Of a DNA stretch of 64,000 bases, positions 1 to 12,616 are shown piece after piece. This DNA comes from Plantago major (Eukaryota; Streptophyta; Magnoliopsida; Lamiales; Plantaginaceae). Under the pieces are notes generated by a model that was not told the DNA's origin, did no database searches, and worked only from the letters and a program-made list of their open reading frames with translations. The position numbers and the translations under genes are program-made. The stretch lies in assembly GCA_026545765.1 (NCBI GenBank), contig CM048844.1, positions 6,326,524-6,390,523 of the forward strand. Direction: 5' to 3'. Position 1 is the first letter of the stretch; every line of letters starts with the position of its first letter.

Positions 1-3000
1 GCAGCTTCTGCCTACATATTGCCAATGAGATCTTACACTTAAGTGAAGCAGTTTATCAAACATATGCACATCACAAAACCAACCCCCTCCTTGCCCCACG
101 CCTCAACACCCTGAAAAGATGAAGTGATCGAGTCATTACTGCAGAAGCAGCTGCTCTGGCACTGAGATTACTTCCCAGAACAAACTTATCCCTCAATGAG
201 GCAGCTTCAGTCAAACCATCCCGAGCTCTTTGAAGGCCTTCTGTTATATACAGGCTGACCTAAAGAGGGTAAATACACAAGAAAATTGGACCAGTAGCAT
301 CGTTAACAACAATCTGCAGGATAAATGGCTCCTAAGATCGTAGCAAGAAAGATAATCTTACTTGGTCTAAAAGACAAGTGAATATGGCCCGTACATTAGC
401 TGCAAGGGCTGCAGGCTGGACAATGGCAAGATGCAACATATAAGCTACACTAATATCGGATTGATTACAATTGCTGAATAGTTTACATAAATTTTATCTA
501 GGAAACAAATGTAGATACAGACTTATCATTCATCTAGTTCATGCAGCTTATATGCTCAGATGCACATATATACTTGGTCATTGCTTTTCTTTTCAGGGTA
601 GTTAGGTGAATATGAAGCTAACAAATGAGGAATATGTAGAAAACCCAAACAGAGACACCAAAAAATAAACAAGCTGTGCAATGCATTTAGCACAGCTTGA
701 TCCTCTCAGAAAAAAATAACTGATATTATTGCCAACGCAAAAGGCAGACATACCAGTGACCAAAACAAATTACATCTGAATATGGCTTCTTCATTCCAGC
801 GAACAAACTCAGACACCACTGTGACAGATATTTGCTGCTGAGAAGATGACATGCCTGTTGATTCCACTTCATTTTTGGCACGCAATTCCTCCATCTGCAT
901 TGTGTGTGCAGAATCCCATCAAATAGCTTAAATATGCAACATAATTAATATATTGAATCACAATTACATGAAGATAAATCAGCTTATCCATAATTTCGTT
1001 GAGCAATACCAATAACTGCCAAGTAAGAGGCAGGATTTTATTTTTAACAAAACTGCAAGACGTGGAGAGAGGACCCGAGATTTAAAAAAATTGCACCTTT
1101 GCATTGTACAGTTGACCAAGAGAAGCCTGTTCATATTCTGTATATATATCTTTGTGGGGAAGAAATAGAGATTCTGTTAAGCCTGCAAACAAAAAAATAA
1201 AACAATGATAAAAAATGAAGGAATATGAAGAAACATTGTTTACACGTACACCTACCTATCCATAAATCATGCATGCAGATGAAGCAGTGCAGGAAGAGAA
1301 AATATTTCATTCTTTTTAGTCAAAATGGATAGATGCCAACCAGCTGTTAACAATTAATAGCTGGGTTTCTTTTATGAATTCTCACTTGTATAGTAGCTTG
1401 TTTTAGAAGGGTATCGTGAACTTGATTTTTGTGTCTTCAATATATCCAAGTTGGTTTCTATAGACAAATCCATGTAACAATTGACAGGCAGCTTGGACTT
1501 TGATGTCCACTGGCCATTTCCATTAGCTTTGTAAAAAACAGGAGTTTGATTTACTTGAACATAGAGAGCACTCAAGTAAAAGTGAAGAATGCATGTACAA
1601 TTTAGCAGAATAAATTCACGCGTGCACTGAAGACCTGAATGTACGAAACTATGTATTCTACCAGTGTTGAATTAAATTCCTAAATCAGAAAATGAAGCTG
1701 AAAGTATCACCATTCAATATTTCCGCACCTCCAACATCCAAGTCACCACAACCCACCCTGCACAACTCTCTAGCAAGGTCAAGCGTCTTCTCATAAGCCA
1801 CTGCTAGCATTGTAAGATACTGGGATGTATACCCAAGAAAGAAGTGTTAATAGTGCCATTAGTTCATCACAATATTTATTGCATAAATATCATTTAAAAT
1901 TTGCAGGTGGAACTCACTAATATAAGTCCGCCTTCTTCCATGGGAGGTGGATTTATAAGAGATGGCTGTACCAAAAGCTTCTCAAGGAGTTTAGGAACTC
2001 TGCCTTCCAAAACACGCTACATTTTAATCAAGATCATATTACTAATGTGATACATCATCAGAGGTGCATCTTGTGGTCTAAAAAATTAAGAGAGCATTGC
2101 AGGGCAAGAGATATCTAGATGAAGTAAAATATGACTTGCTAAACATAAAACAAATAAACTATACTCAAAAAACATGAGAACGGATCATATTCTGCTGAAC
2201 ATAGATGCAAACTAAAACCAATTTTGGCATCCTATATGCACCAGAAATTATAAGCAGATAACTCCCTACTTTATCTGTTCATAATTTTCAAATTCCAGTA
2301 ATATTCAGATTTCAGATGCTTTATAATGTGGGGAATCAAACAGTTTAAGCACCTATATATGATTTTTCTTAATAAACAACAGTATTAATTCAATAAACTT
2401 CGTCGAGGTCAATGCTTCTCAGTTAGACCACCGATGCTATGCAATCAGGCCACTGATTAAGTAGTTCATATCCTTTTTTAAGAATGTGTTACAGAGCTGT
2501 TATATTACACAATATTTCCATTATGAGGGAGTATGGATATCTAGAATTGACTTCCTGCTTTCTCACCATCTCTTCCATCATGAAATTCAACATGGCTTCA
2601 GGACTATGGTATCCAGAATCTATTTATTGCAACATGCCATATCTACTCATCTTGAAAAATTTCAGCTTTCTTTGTCCATGATATCTATAACTCTGGCCAG
2701 TTTTCCGGTCCGACCTTGCCAAAATTGGTGCAAGGCAAGTCGGGTTACTCAGTAGAAGTTAGGCTAAGGCCGTATCAATGGTTCTTTTTTTCCTAGTACC
2801 AGGCATTCAATATCTAGATTATTCTTTTACTTAAGTTAACGTACAGATAGTTGTTCATAATATGATACAGGCGAACAATGGCATCACCATCAGAACATGT
2901 GTTTGTTGCGGATATAATACACAGCACTATACATTTTTAACAAAGAAAAGAACCTATCAATGGTCTCCACCTAATTAAGTAAAATATACTAACTTGCAAT

Positions 3001-3984
3001 AGTTCAGCTAAGTATGATTTACTCAAAGTGTTATCTTTTTTCTTTCTAGAATTAACACACATGTCAGAATCAGATCCATGTCCTGTAATTTTAGCAGAAC
3101 CTATGCCTTATAGCTCCACCAGGGAGGCAGGGACCAGTCTAAAAACTGCCTCATCTGGCATTGCAGTAAGAATAATCAATTGCATACAGATACCTGAACC
3201 AATATTGCCTTGACTTCATTAGGGGAAGGAAATACTGCAGTTATTGTCACTGCTTCTTTCCTCACAGTATCTGCAAGACAGTACTTTCAAATGAAAAGGA
3301 GAACTTCCAAAGCCGGACCCTGTATATATATCCAAATGAAGTCAGACCTGTAATTTCTTTGTATAATGAAGACAGTCCACGAGCGACATTGCTAGGACTA
3401 GTTTGAGAACCACTGTCACCAAGAACCAACTTGGCATCTGCATTCATGACCTCTACATCGAACATTGGACGTAATCCCACATAATGTTGCATAGCGCTTG
3501 TACCCAACTGAACCACATATGTAGTCAGTGAAGCAGATATTTTCACAGAAAAGCATGCATTTGGGGCTTTTTACATAAAAATACAAAACTCTTAATATAG
3601 ATTAAAGAGCACAATTGGTAAATTTTACACCAAAACAGAAACATTTGACATAATGTTATTGTTAACTATACTCAAGCATGCACTATTACATCTCAGCCAA
3701 TACCATCCCTACCCAAAAGAAGAAAAAAAAACCGAAAAGGAGAACAAGAAAATTTACTAACAAAGAAAATGATTGGCAAAAAAGGTAAAACCACACACCC
3801 ACCCACATGGAGATTGTTTCTGATGAGAAGCCTGATGTATTTTGCAATTTTCATGGACATGATCTTTATAGTTAACAAGACTATGCCAGACAAACTTTAA
3901 AAGCATTACATGTGACAAAATGTTTGCACATTCTGCCATCGTAGATAGTTCCCTTTTTTTAGATGCCACATCAAATTTTGCCAA

Positions 3985-3987
3985 CTA
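3985..3987 (-). other. Premature in-frame TAG in the SEC10 pseudogene
   Basis: Read on the minus strand, the exon 4001-3910 runs E-L-E-N-R-stop-L-A-K-F-D. In SEC10 the stop position is a Leu codon, so a single T-to-A change (TTG to TAG) explains it. The frame is open again on both sides, so this one codon is the clearest disabling lesion in the copy. Confidence 0.85.
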
Positions 3988-4604
3988 TCTGTTCTCCAGT
4001 TCTGCACCATTTAGGAAAGGGAGATCAGCATTTGACCAATACAAACCATCTGAAACAGTTAATGATACCGTAGCCAGAGGTATTAAATTCAAGTGAAATG
4101 TTATACCATTGCAATACTCTTGGAGGTTACCAAATGCAACTTCCAAACCTCTGCTAGCTGTTGCATTCCCTACAACAGATGAAACAGCCATGCCCTGTCT
4201 TCCAACATCTTGCTCGGCAAATGACCCTAAAAAACGCTTATTAGGAACACCTTAACAATTCTGTAACCATATAAATATTCAACAGTGCTCAATAATAAGA
4301 GAGGTTAATCCAATGTTTTCAATAAACAACCGTTCCCAATTACCAAGACGGCCACCAATCGTAAATTGATAGCCTGCTGGAACTAAATACGTCCCTCTTC
4401 ATACTGAAGCCAAAATTATCAATTATGTCTTTATTCTGACAGAAAAAGAGTATATACTGACAAAGAATATGAAGCAAGACAAACCATTCTGGTATATCAA
4501 TCTCTAACAACTACCCCAAAAGGCACATGGAAGAGCCGGATGGGCATCATGGAATTAATTGACTTTCTCAAACATTATAACACTTAATGAGGTTTGACAT
4601 CCTC

Positions 4605-4620
4605 AACTAATTAGTAAAAG
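4605..4620 (+). repeat. Target-site duplication of LINE (left copy)
   Basis: The 16-mer AACTAATTAGTAAAAG occurs here and again at 6045-6060, directly after the LINE poly(A) tract. This is the signature of target-primed reverse transcription. Confidence 0.9.
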
Positions 4621-6044
4621 CCAATTATTTTCCTAATTGTGATGTTCTGGAAGCTGTTCCTAAAAGTAATTCTTCTTTTACTTGGAAGAGTATTTGTTAT
4701 GCTATGGATTTGGTTAAGAAAGGAATAAGATGGCGAGTTGGTGATGGAACTAATGTGGATATTTGGAAAGACAATTGGATTCCGAATAATAGTGGTCTTA
4801 AGCATTACACCCCTAATTTGTTAGGCTTACATGAGACTGCTGTGCATATGTTGATTGATCAGACTCAAGGGACTTGGAATGAATTGGTGCTTAGAGACAT
4901 TTTTTGGGATGAAGATGTTGCTTCTATTTTACAGATTCCTTTAAGTATGCTTCCTAATAGTGATATGCGTGTGTGGCATTTTAGTAAACATGGTTTTTAT
5001 TCGGTTAGTACAGCTTATCATTTATGTAGGGAGTTGCGGAGTCGAGATCAGCAGATTAAAAAAGGGCAAACGAGCTGTGGAAGCACCACAAATTGGAATT
5101 GGGTGTGGAATTTAAAAATTCCTAACAAAGTAAAAGTTTTTCTTTGGAGGATAATGAAGAACTCTTTGCCTGTTATGACTTTATTGAATAAGAGGGGGCT
5201 GAATGTGAATATAATGTGTCGATTTTACATATTCTAAAGGAGTGCACTTATGCTAGGCTTTTTTGGGCAGTGTCTTATTTGCCTAATGCTATCATTTATG
5301 CAGATACAGATTCGTTGGCTGATTGGATTGATTATGTGCGGAAACGTTTCAGTAATGCGAAGTTTGAATTGTTTGTGGGTTCATGTTGGTGTTTATGGCA
5401 TGATCGAAACAGAAAGGTTCATGACAGATTGGAACCTGATCCGCTGGCCTCAGCTTTATTCATACATGATTTTATCCAGCGCTTCCAAGCGGCTCAACAT
5501 TGTGATAGGAACAGGCCACCAGAAGTTAATTCAGGTTGGATACCACCAAGCTCAGATATTGTTAAAATTAACTTTGATGCCTCTATAAGACGCAATCCTC
5601 CACATGCTGGTTTAGGGGCTGTTTTGCGGGATTCGGCTGGACGCATACTTGCTTGGCAACGGAAGAAAGTCGAGTTTATTCAACATCCAGAAGTGGCAGA
5701 AGCTTTAGCGGCCCGAATGGCGATTTGTATGGCTCGTGATCTGTATTTACAGAAGGTTATTTTGGAAGGTGATTGTGCAAACTTAATTCATCAATGTCAA
5801 CAGTCAACTCCTTCAATTCTTTTGCTTTGGCGGGGGGAATTGTTGATGAGATAAAGGGTGTAGCTACTACTTTTAATTCCATTTCTTTTCAGTTTGTTAG
5901 GAGATCTTGTAATAAATTGGCACATTCACTGGCCAAAGATATTGTCGTAGATAGCCATGGCTTTGCTGATTTTCCTTTCTGTAATCCTGATGTAATTTGA
6001 GTTTATCAATATATATGAATCATTTTCTCAAAAAAGAAAAAAAA
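4621..6044 (+). mobile_element. 5'-truncated L1-type LINE (non-LTR retrotransposon)
   Basis: This 1.4-kb insertion keeps only the 3' end of a plant L1 element. The plus strand encodes the region after the reverse transcriptase: a WRVGDG...WKDNWIP block, the W-x-LKIPNKVKVFLWR block of the zf-RVT zinc-binding domain, the HILKECTYARLFW block, and an RNase H-like domain with VKINFDAS (first acidic residue), AEALAARMA and LEGDCANLI. The reading frame shifts near 5215-5240, inside the zinc-binding motif, and again near 5775-5850, so no protein is made. It ends in an A-rich tail at 6029-6046 and is flanked by 16-bp direct repeats. It sits in the SEC10 intron between exons 4107-4226 and 11454-11559. 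Confidence 0.92.
4704..6000 (+). pseudogene. LINE ORF2 C-terminal remnant (zf-RVT plus RNase H)
   Basis: The remnant is spread over three frames: 4704-5237 (zf-RVT region), 5216-5854 (end of the zinc-binding motif, linker, RNase H N-terminal two thirds) and 5773-6000 (RNase H C-terminal end with RRSCNKLAHSLAKD). The reverse transcriptase and endonuclease are absent because of the 5' truncation. Two frameshifts make it non-functional. The H-x-LAKD motif near the end is the typical His and Asp pair of LINE RNase H domains. Confidence 0.85.
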
Positions 6045-6060
6045 AACTAATTAGTAAAAG
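6045..6060 (+). repeat. Target-site duplication of LINE (right copy)
   Basis: Exact copy of the 16-mer at 4605-4620, starting within the last As of the tail. The end of the A-tract and the start of the duplication cannot be separated exactly because both begin with A. Confidence 0.9.
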
Positions 6061-6502
6061 ATATAATAAAAACAATTAAAAAATAAAGATTTGTTGCTAG
6101 ACCCTTTGGCTTTGAGATACTTATAAAAAGGGGTAAATAGGCTAGCTCCTGGAGCAACTAAGACAATTTGGGCCGTCACTCTCGGTGGCCAGCGGCGTCG
6201 GTAGCTCAACCGTCACCATCGACGGTGAGTTTAAATAAGCGACCAATAGGCTGCTGCCATGTGGCGTATTTTTTTTTTTTTAATTCCGTTTAAATTTCAA
6301 ACGGTTATAACTTTCAAAATAAAAATGCAAAAAATAAATAAAAATCACCAACGGCTTTATTTTTTCGAGATCTATAAAATGATATCAGTCTTGACTATAT
6401 TTGGATCATCCCATCTCCAACTCCTCTTTCTCTCTTAATTAAACTTAAAACACTCTCTTCACTCCAAAACACCAACCATCTCCATTTCAATTTTCCGGCG
6501 AC

Positions 6503-7672
6503 ATGGACGGAAACTTGTTCACTCCGGAAACTCTGAGGTGGATGCAAGAAAACACACCCGAAGCCTACAAAGCGTGCATGAAAAAGCTTAACAAAAACAC
6601 CTCTCCACAACCCCAACCGAGCTTTGTTCGCCCTTTGTTCGAAAGCTCGTACGAAGACCCCTACACTCAAAATTACCATTCTCCAATCTCACAAACACCA
6701 ATGTTTTCGCAAGCACCACCGGAAGTTGTTCCTGAGACGCAGCCTGAAATTCAACCGATCCGGAGGCGTGGGAAAGGGAAAGGGAAAGCCAAAGACACGG
6801 AAGGAGGGACGACCAATAAAGGCGAAGGACGTGGCTCACCCTACAACACGAATGAGGACTTGATTCTCATCTCTTGTTACATGGTTGTTAGCGCAAATCC
6901 GATCATTGGCACGAATCAGAGGTATGCAAGTTTGTTCAAGAAAGTCGAGGAGAAGTTCGAGGACGTGCGGAGAGATGGGAGGATGTCCGGTTTGGAAAAA
7001 AAGCGGAGTCATGATTCACTTTGTCTCAGATTTAAGCGGATGAGAGATGACATTAATTGGTGGGTGATTTGTGTGGATCGTGCTACTAGGGTTGTGGGCG
7101 ATCGGAGTGGCTACAATGAAGCCAATGTAACTGAAACAGCCCAGGAATTCTACAAAGAGAAGTCCGGTTGTAACGCCGGATTCAACCTATTCAAGCAGTG
7201 GGATGCCATGAAACAATACCCAGAGTGGGAAACGAGGATGAACTTGGAGGAAACATACAAGAAGGCCGCAACAACTCTGAGGGTTGATGTTCTAGTTGAT
7301 GATGACCAACCAATAGCATCAGCAGGTGCTAGTAGTGGGAGCAAGCGCCCCAGTGAGGACAGTGTCAGTGTCACGCCTAGCAAACGTCCTATGGGTCGTG
7401 ACAAGGCAAAGAAGATGGCTAGAGGTGGTAGTTCCGGCAACTCCTCAATGGATGCAATGAGCGAGGGATGGGTTAACTTTAATGAAAGTTATCCCCAATA
7501 CCTTGAGTTGGAAAGACAGAAGCTGGAGTTTGCCCGGCAAAAGGAAGAACGTAGGATGAAGGAGAAGAAGATGGACATGTGGATGACACTTATGGGAAAC
7601 TATGCTAACTTGACCGCAACACATAAGGGAGTTTGTGATGCACTGCAGAAGGAATTGTTTCCGTCCGAGTAA
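6503..7672 (+). CDS. PIF/Harbinger ORF1 protein, Myb/SANT-like DNA-binding
   Basis: Intact 389-codon reading frame. In PIF/Harbinger systems this second protein binds DNA and works together with the transposase. Residues about 5-75 are Pro/Gln-rich and about 80-105 are basic and low-complexity (RRRGKGKGKAKD). Residues about 112-215 form the trihelix/Myb-like domain (NTNEDLILISCYM, then RSHDSLCLRFKRMRDDINWW and FKQWDAMKQYPEWETR). A Ser/Lys-rich linker follows, then a charged coiled-coil C-terminus at about 340-385 (LELERQKLEFARQKEERRMK) resembling the NAM-associated C-terminal region. The ATG at 6503 follows a pyrimidine-rich leader and opens the conserved block. It is intact although the partner transposase is broken, so any activity would need a transposase from elsewhere. 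Confidence 0.82.
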   Translation: MDGNLFTPETLRWMQENTPEAYKACMKKLNKNTSPQPQPSFVRPLFESSYEDPYTQNYHSPISQTPMFSQAPPEVVPETQPEIQPIRRRGKGKGKAKDTEGGTTNKGEGRGSPYNTNEDLILISCYMVVSANPIIGTNQRYASLFKKVEEKFEDVRRDGRMSGLEKKRSHDSLCLRFKRMRDDINWWVICVDRATRVVGDRSGYNEANVTETAQEFYKEKSGCNAGFNLFKQWDAMKQYPEWETRMNLEETYKKAATTLRVDVLVDDDQPIASAGASSGSKRPSEDSVSVTPSKRPMGRDKAKKMARGGSSGNSSMDAMSEGWVNFNESYPQYLELERQKLEFARQKEERRMKEKKMDMWMTLMGNYANLTATHKGVCDALQKELFPSE

Positions 7673-7686
7673 TGGCTGAAGTTGAG

Positions 7687-7806
7687 AGCTTGTTTTAGTT
7701 TGATTGTTTCGATTTGCTTGTTTTAGTTTGCTTGTTTCGGTTTGCTTGTTTTAGTTTGCTTGTTTTAGTTTGCTTGTTTCGGTTTGCTTGTTTTAGTTTG
7801 CTTGTT
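7687..7806 (+). repeat. 14-bp tandem repeat after Harbinger ORF1
   Basis: About eight or nine copies of a unit close to GCTTGTTTTAGTTT, with a GTTTCGGTTT variant, directly downstream of the ORF1 stop codon. They lie in the probable 3' untranslated region. Confidence 0.85.
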
Positions 7807-8485
7807 TGTTTTTTACTTCCCGAAGTGTGGCTTGTTTGTGTTTTACGCTTCCAAGTGTCCGTTGTAATAAAATCAGTGTGCTTTTGATGTGAAAATGAAG
7901 TGTCAGATTTCGATGAAAGCTTAGTGTTTTCCATGCAGAAATGGTGTTCTCAGTAAAAGTCATCGCTTTGCCATGATGTACGATGGATTTCGGCCATCGG
8001 AGATCGTTTGGAGGGTTAAAATCGCATTTTTATAAGTTTTGGGCACTTTTTGTAATTTTTAATAGTTGTTAGAATTCGTTTTGATTAGGTTTCCTTTCCA
8101 GCAAGTTAGGTTTTTAGTATTTAAACATTCTTAGATGTTTTTGTGAATTTGAATATGAATTTGAGTTTGAATTATTTGAGTTACGGAAAGTAAGTCACGG
8201 AAAGTAAGTCTTGTGATTTATCCTTACTTTGTCAGGCATCTTATCTTTGCTTTGTCAGACATCTTATCTTTGCTTTGTCAGAAATGAGTCATACATCTCA
8301 GACATCTTATCTTCAATTAATGAGAAATCCAATGCATTACATTTCCTATGACTAAGAAATGAGTCACACATCTCAGACAACCTGTCTATATAATGCAACC
8401 ATAGAACACATTTTTATACACAACAAACTACTTGCATTCATCCCTTCTTCCATTTTCTTAACTACTCAATTTTCCAAAGATAATC

Positions 8486-9794
8486 ATGTCCAATTCATCA
8501 TCTGATGATGAAAGCTTGCTTGGTTCTTCTTCATCCAATCCTTTCGCACAAATCCAAACCATGATAATGCAAAATGTACCAAATATGATCAAACAATTCC
8601 AGCAACATCAACAACCGGACGAGCCACGACGGCCTAAGAAGAAGCGTGCTTACATTGACAGAAGTCGAGAAGAGCGTGGCAAACAATTGGAGGAAGACTA
8701 CTTCGGGGTTAACCCACCATATGCAGATAAATTTCGACGGAGATTCAGAATGGAGAGGTCGTTGTTCGAACGGGTGATTGCTGGTGTAGGCGTCAAGATG
8801 ATTACTTTGTGCAAGCCAGATGGTCTTGGCCGACCGGGGTTAACCACACTACAAAAATGTACCGCAACCATTCATATGCTAGCTTATGGGGCTTCTGCTG
8901 ACTCGGTTGACGAGTATTGCCGACTTGGTGAAAGCACGGCCCTTAAGTGTCTTTCGCGTTTTGTGATCTTTGTGGTGGTGAGTTTGGTCCAACATATATG
9001 CGGAGGGCCAACGAGGTCGATGCTCAAGGATTCTCGCAATCAACGCCGCAAGAGGATTTGGGCATGCTTGGGAGTATCGATTGTAATCTTTGGACATGGA
9101 AGAACTGTCCAAGGCAGTACGGTCAATTTCAAGGCGTAGCAAAAAGGCCTACCCTTGTTTTAGAAGCCGTAGCATCCCAAGATACTTGGATATGGCATTC
9201 ATTCTTCGGGATTTCGAAAATACAATGACTTGTCGATCGGGTAACGTTCACCGGTTCGACGATCTCTCGAACGCACGGACCTCGATTAACTTTGAGGTCA
9301 ATGGCCATCAGTACAACATGCCTTACTACCTAACCGATGGCATCTACCCAGCTTGGGCTACATTTGTTCCTGCCATCCCGAATCCGGTAACGCACAAAGA
9401 AGCCAAATTCTCTGAGCGTCAGGAGTCTTGCCGAAAAGATGTGGAACGTGCTTTCGGAGTACTGCAAGCACGATTTGCAATCGTACGAAATCCCGCCCTT
9501 GCACACAACAGGGAGACACTCAAAAAGATTATGGATTGCTGCATCACACTCCGCAACATGATAGTTGAGGATGAGCGCCACAAATACCTAAATTATGACA
9601 AGGAAATCGAAGAGTTCGAACAAGATACCCGTGAGAATGTACCCCATGTGATTGACGGAGTTCGTATCCGACGAGCACAATCAACAATAAACTCTATCCC
9701 GAAATACATGAACTATTCACGGCAAATGCACAGTAGGTGCACGCATGAAGAACTCCAAAGGGACTTGATGGAACATATTTGGAGAATGCGTTGA
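8486..9794 (+). pseudogene. PIF/Harbinger transposase (DDE, HARBI1-like), frameshifted
   Basis: The transposase reads in three successive frames. 8486 to about 8950 gives the N-terminal and helix-turn-helix part (YFGVNPPYADKFRRRFRM, ESTALKCLSRF). About 8950-9228 gives the first catalytic Asp block (GMLGSIDCNLWTWKNCP) and VLEAVASQDTWIWHSFFG. About 9200-9794 gives the C-terminal part (YYLTDGIYPAWATFV, then KDVERAFGVLQARFAIV with the catalytic Glu). The region that should hold the second Asp (family SNND motif) is disrupted by small deletions around 9205-9240. Typical plant PIF transposases are about 400-450 aa, so most of the length is present, but with two frameshifts the enzyme cannot be made. 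Confidence 0.87.
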
Positions 9795-10118
9795 CCGTGG
9801 AGATTGAGCTTGACCAATCGTGTAGTGTATGTTTGTTTGTTTAATGCATTCGTGTGTTGTGTGTTTGTTGCATTTCCATTTAGTTTTTAAATTTTCAGCG
9901 GTTTGTTGTAATATATTCTTGCCTCTTGCCCAATAAATTATAAAACGAGTTCAAAAAATGCAATTTTACTAATTTCAACTTCTAAACACTCTTACAATAT
10001 GTTAAATATGTAAAAAAAAAAAATTCGAAATTCGTGGACGGCCCGCGACGTCACCCAACGCAAGAAAATCACACGGATTCGTTACGCGTCACCGAGCCGT
10101 CACCCAATGCGGGTAGTC

Positions 10119-11453
10119 TAACGGAGGTCAAGCTAAGATGCAACATTTATGTTACATGAGGGATACTCTTGTTCACAGTCACCTAATTCGCTCCCTTCCC
10201 TAGAGAACTGCGAGTTGGTTCTGTAGCAAAAATTAGCAGCTTTCGCCTTTTCGGTGAGAGCAATGTTCCCAGTATGCATAATGATACTCTACCTAGTACT
10301 TCTGATTGATATGCTGGAATATTTTGGCACTTAAAGGGTACAGGATTCGTCCAAACCAATATCAACCGATACATTTGAACAGGAAATCAGTTTTCTTAGA
10401 AGACTGATACAAGTACAGAGCATAACTGGCTCTTTTAAGTGTTTGAAACGTCAGTCATTCTGGCCTTTCCTAGATGCATTTAAGAATTAAGATTGATATT
10501 ATCAAATTAATAAGATAAGGAACTGCAGAGATACGGCTTAGCAAGGGGATTTGAATTTTAGAACTCGAGATGTTACTCAAAATATAAATATAATCTCTAA
10601 TAAACTGAAGAATCCTCTTTACATGTCCTTTGATCATCCGTACTAAGTTTCATAGTATTAATTTTCTGAAAAACAAAGCTTATCGACAAGGTTTCTAGTT
10701 GGGGCGTTGACGAACAGAATGGGCATCACGTCAGTATTAAAACTTTCACTATGACAATCATTGCCAGTGAGAATCAAGAATAATTGTTTGTTAAAAACAA
10801 AATTAAGTTGGACATTTGTCAGGAAACTGAAGATATCAAAGTCTCACATGGCTCTATGGCATCATATCAGCTCAGAGCATAGTTGTCAAGTGGTATTTCT
10901 ATATAGCGACAGCAATACCATAGAAACCGCTATTTTAATCTGTAGCAAAGTATGTAAAGAACTGAAATATCTCACTATACTTGAGGTAGCATATTATAAT
11001 CCATCAATAACTGAAGGATTCCTGATTTTATAACATAATTAGTACATCATTGTTGAAGGTATTCATATTTGAACCAAGTTGATTCACCTTCAAATTCACA
11101 AATCACAATAGCCACGCTATTAACCGCTACGCAAAAGTTAAGAAATTATAGCAAGGTTATGGTCATTATTGATATCTATGGATTACAGCTTAGAATAAAA
11201 TAAAGCAAGTATGAGCATTGAATTTCGGTGTCTTGGAATAAGTATATTGTATTATAGGCTATGCTCATTTTTAATAATGAACAACAAAGATTGCGAGCCT
11301 TCTCCGAAGAAAAAAGGAACAGAATGCATGATTGTAAGTAAAAAGCACAAGTACGTCATGATATAAAAATCTATAGATACACTCACACTCATGTGAATAA
11401 TGAAACCAAGAATTCACAGTTTCAATATCTCAAAGGACAGAAGATCAACGTAC
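10119..11453. other. Rest of SEC10 intron, no gene seen
   Basis: AT-rich intronic sequence between the Harbinger element and the SEC10 exon at 11454-11559. Short open frames here match nothing I recognise and lack splice-site or codon support. Confidence 0.6.
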
Positions 11454-11674
11454 TCAGTTTCTGTGCAATTGAAGCAGCCTCGGCTACACGACTATCATCG
11501 AAGAACAGAGCTGAAAGCTCCATTAAATCCCCTGGACTACTATTGAACTCCATCAAGTACTGCAAGATATGTTATGTAGCTGCTATTTAGATGGCATATC
11601 ATATGTATAACCAAACTAACGCTAGTCATCTCTAGCAAATATGAAGAAGATACTTTCTGAAACTAATTTACCGA

Positions 11675-11679
11675 ATTCA
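11675..11679 (+). repeat. 5-bp target-site duplication ATTCA of Copia element (left)
   Basis: ATTCA lies immediately before the LTR start at 11680 and is repeated at 18151-18155 immediately after the other LTR. Confidence 0.9.
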
Positions 11680-12616
11680 TGTTACAAAGATTAATAAAAA
11701 TTGAAAGATAAAGCAGACAGAATAAATCAAACCGCCTTTCGTAATTGGAATCAAGGCCTGTGCTTGCACAGATTCCTTAAAGCAAATACGCCCTCTCACC
11801 TATGGTGCTTGAGACGTTGAGCGTTTGCCTCCCAGGATACAACGATTGACTTAAACTACTAGCCGCACAAGCTAGCAATTTCCGGCGAACTGAAACGGAT
11901 GCTAGGTTTATGCGAATACAGGGAAGGAGGAAGAACAGTAAGAAGAAGAAGAGAAAGGCTTTTTCAGTGTGTTCTTCCTTACTAATTCTGAGACCAAATT
12001 ATAAGTGAGAAAATGGCTGTTGAATTTTGTAACTGCTCAAGAATAATGGAGTTTTATTACAAAAATCAAATCTCTCAACTAATGACAGAATTGATTCATT
12101 TGTAACTCCTGACAGTTACAAAGTCATACAAACAGTCAAAACTTCTGGAAGGTTTCGACCAGACCAAGTAGCAAAACGTTGGCTCACGCGGGCTAGTCGC
12201 TTGTGCCTATTTCGGTCCTAAGATTCGTACGCAGTCACACGCACCGCCGCACTCCAAGTCCCACTAGTTTCAAGACAAATCGCCAGATTTGCACCTCATG
12301 GCTACCAGAGAGTCTTCCATAACCTTACCATCACACTTGAACAAGTAATATGGCTTGATAGGTTATAAACTAGTAATGACTTCCATGTGCTAGCAATGTG
12401 GGACAATCTCACTTTACCTTCCAACTTTGAGCAACTATTCCTCACTAACCCAAGGTCCGTTTTGGGCATACCATATATCAAATCGAAGCTCTCACTTAGT
12501 AGCTTACGACTGTATATTTAGTTTTCTTAATTAACAAATAATCAAGAAATGATCTCCTAGCAAACATACCCCACAAGGCATAGTTTACAACAAGTTTTCT
12601 TCAAAAACTTCCAACA
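11680..12616 (-). repeat. Copia 3' LTR (937 bp)
   Basis: Starts TGTTACAAAG and ends TTCCAACA on the plus strand. It is nearly the same as 17224-18150 along its whole length, with clustered small indels that make it about 10 bp longer. Confidence 0.93.

Larger units (their letters stand above)
6162..10118 (+). mobile_element. PIF/Harbinger DNA transposon, about 4 kb
   Basis: The segment holds the two genes typical of plant PIF/Harbinger elements in the same orientation: a Myb/SANT-like ORF1 (6503-7672) and a DDE transposase relic (8486-9794). I place the ends by a TAA at 6159-6161 and another at 10119-10121, the expected 3-bp target duplication. The terminal sequences both begin GAC and share TTGGG and CTCGGTG blocks, but they are degenerate (left GACAATTTGGGCCG, right read inward GACTACCCGCATTGGG). 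The gene content is firm and the exact ends are tentative. It lies in the same SEC10 intron as the LINE, about 100 bp away. Confidence 0.75.
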
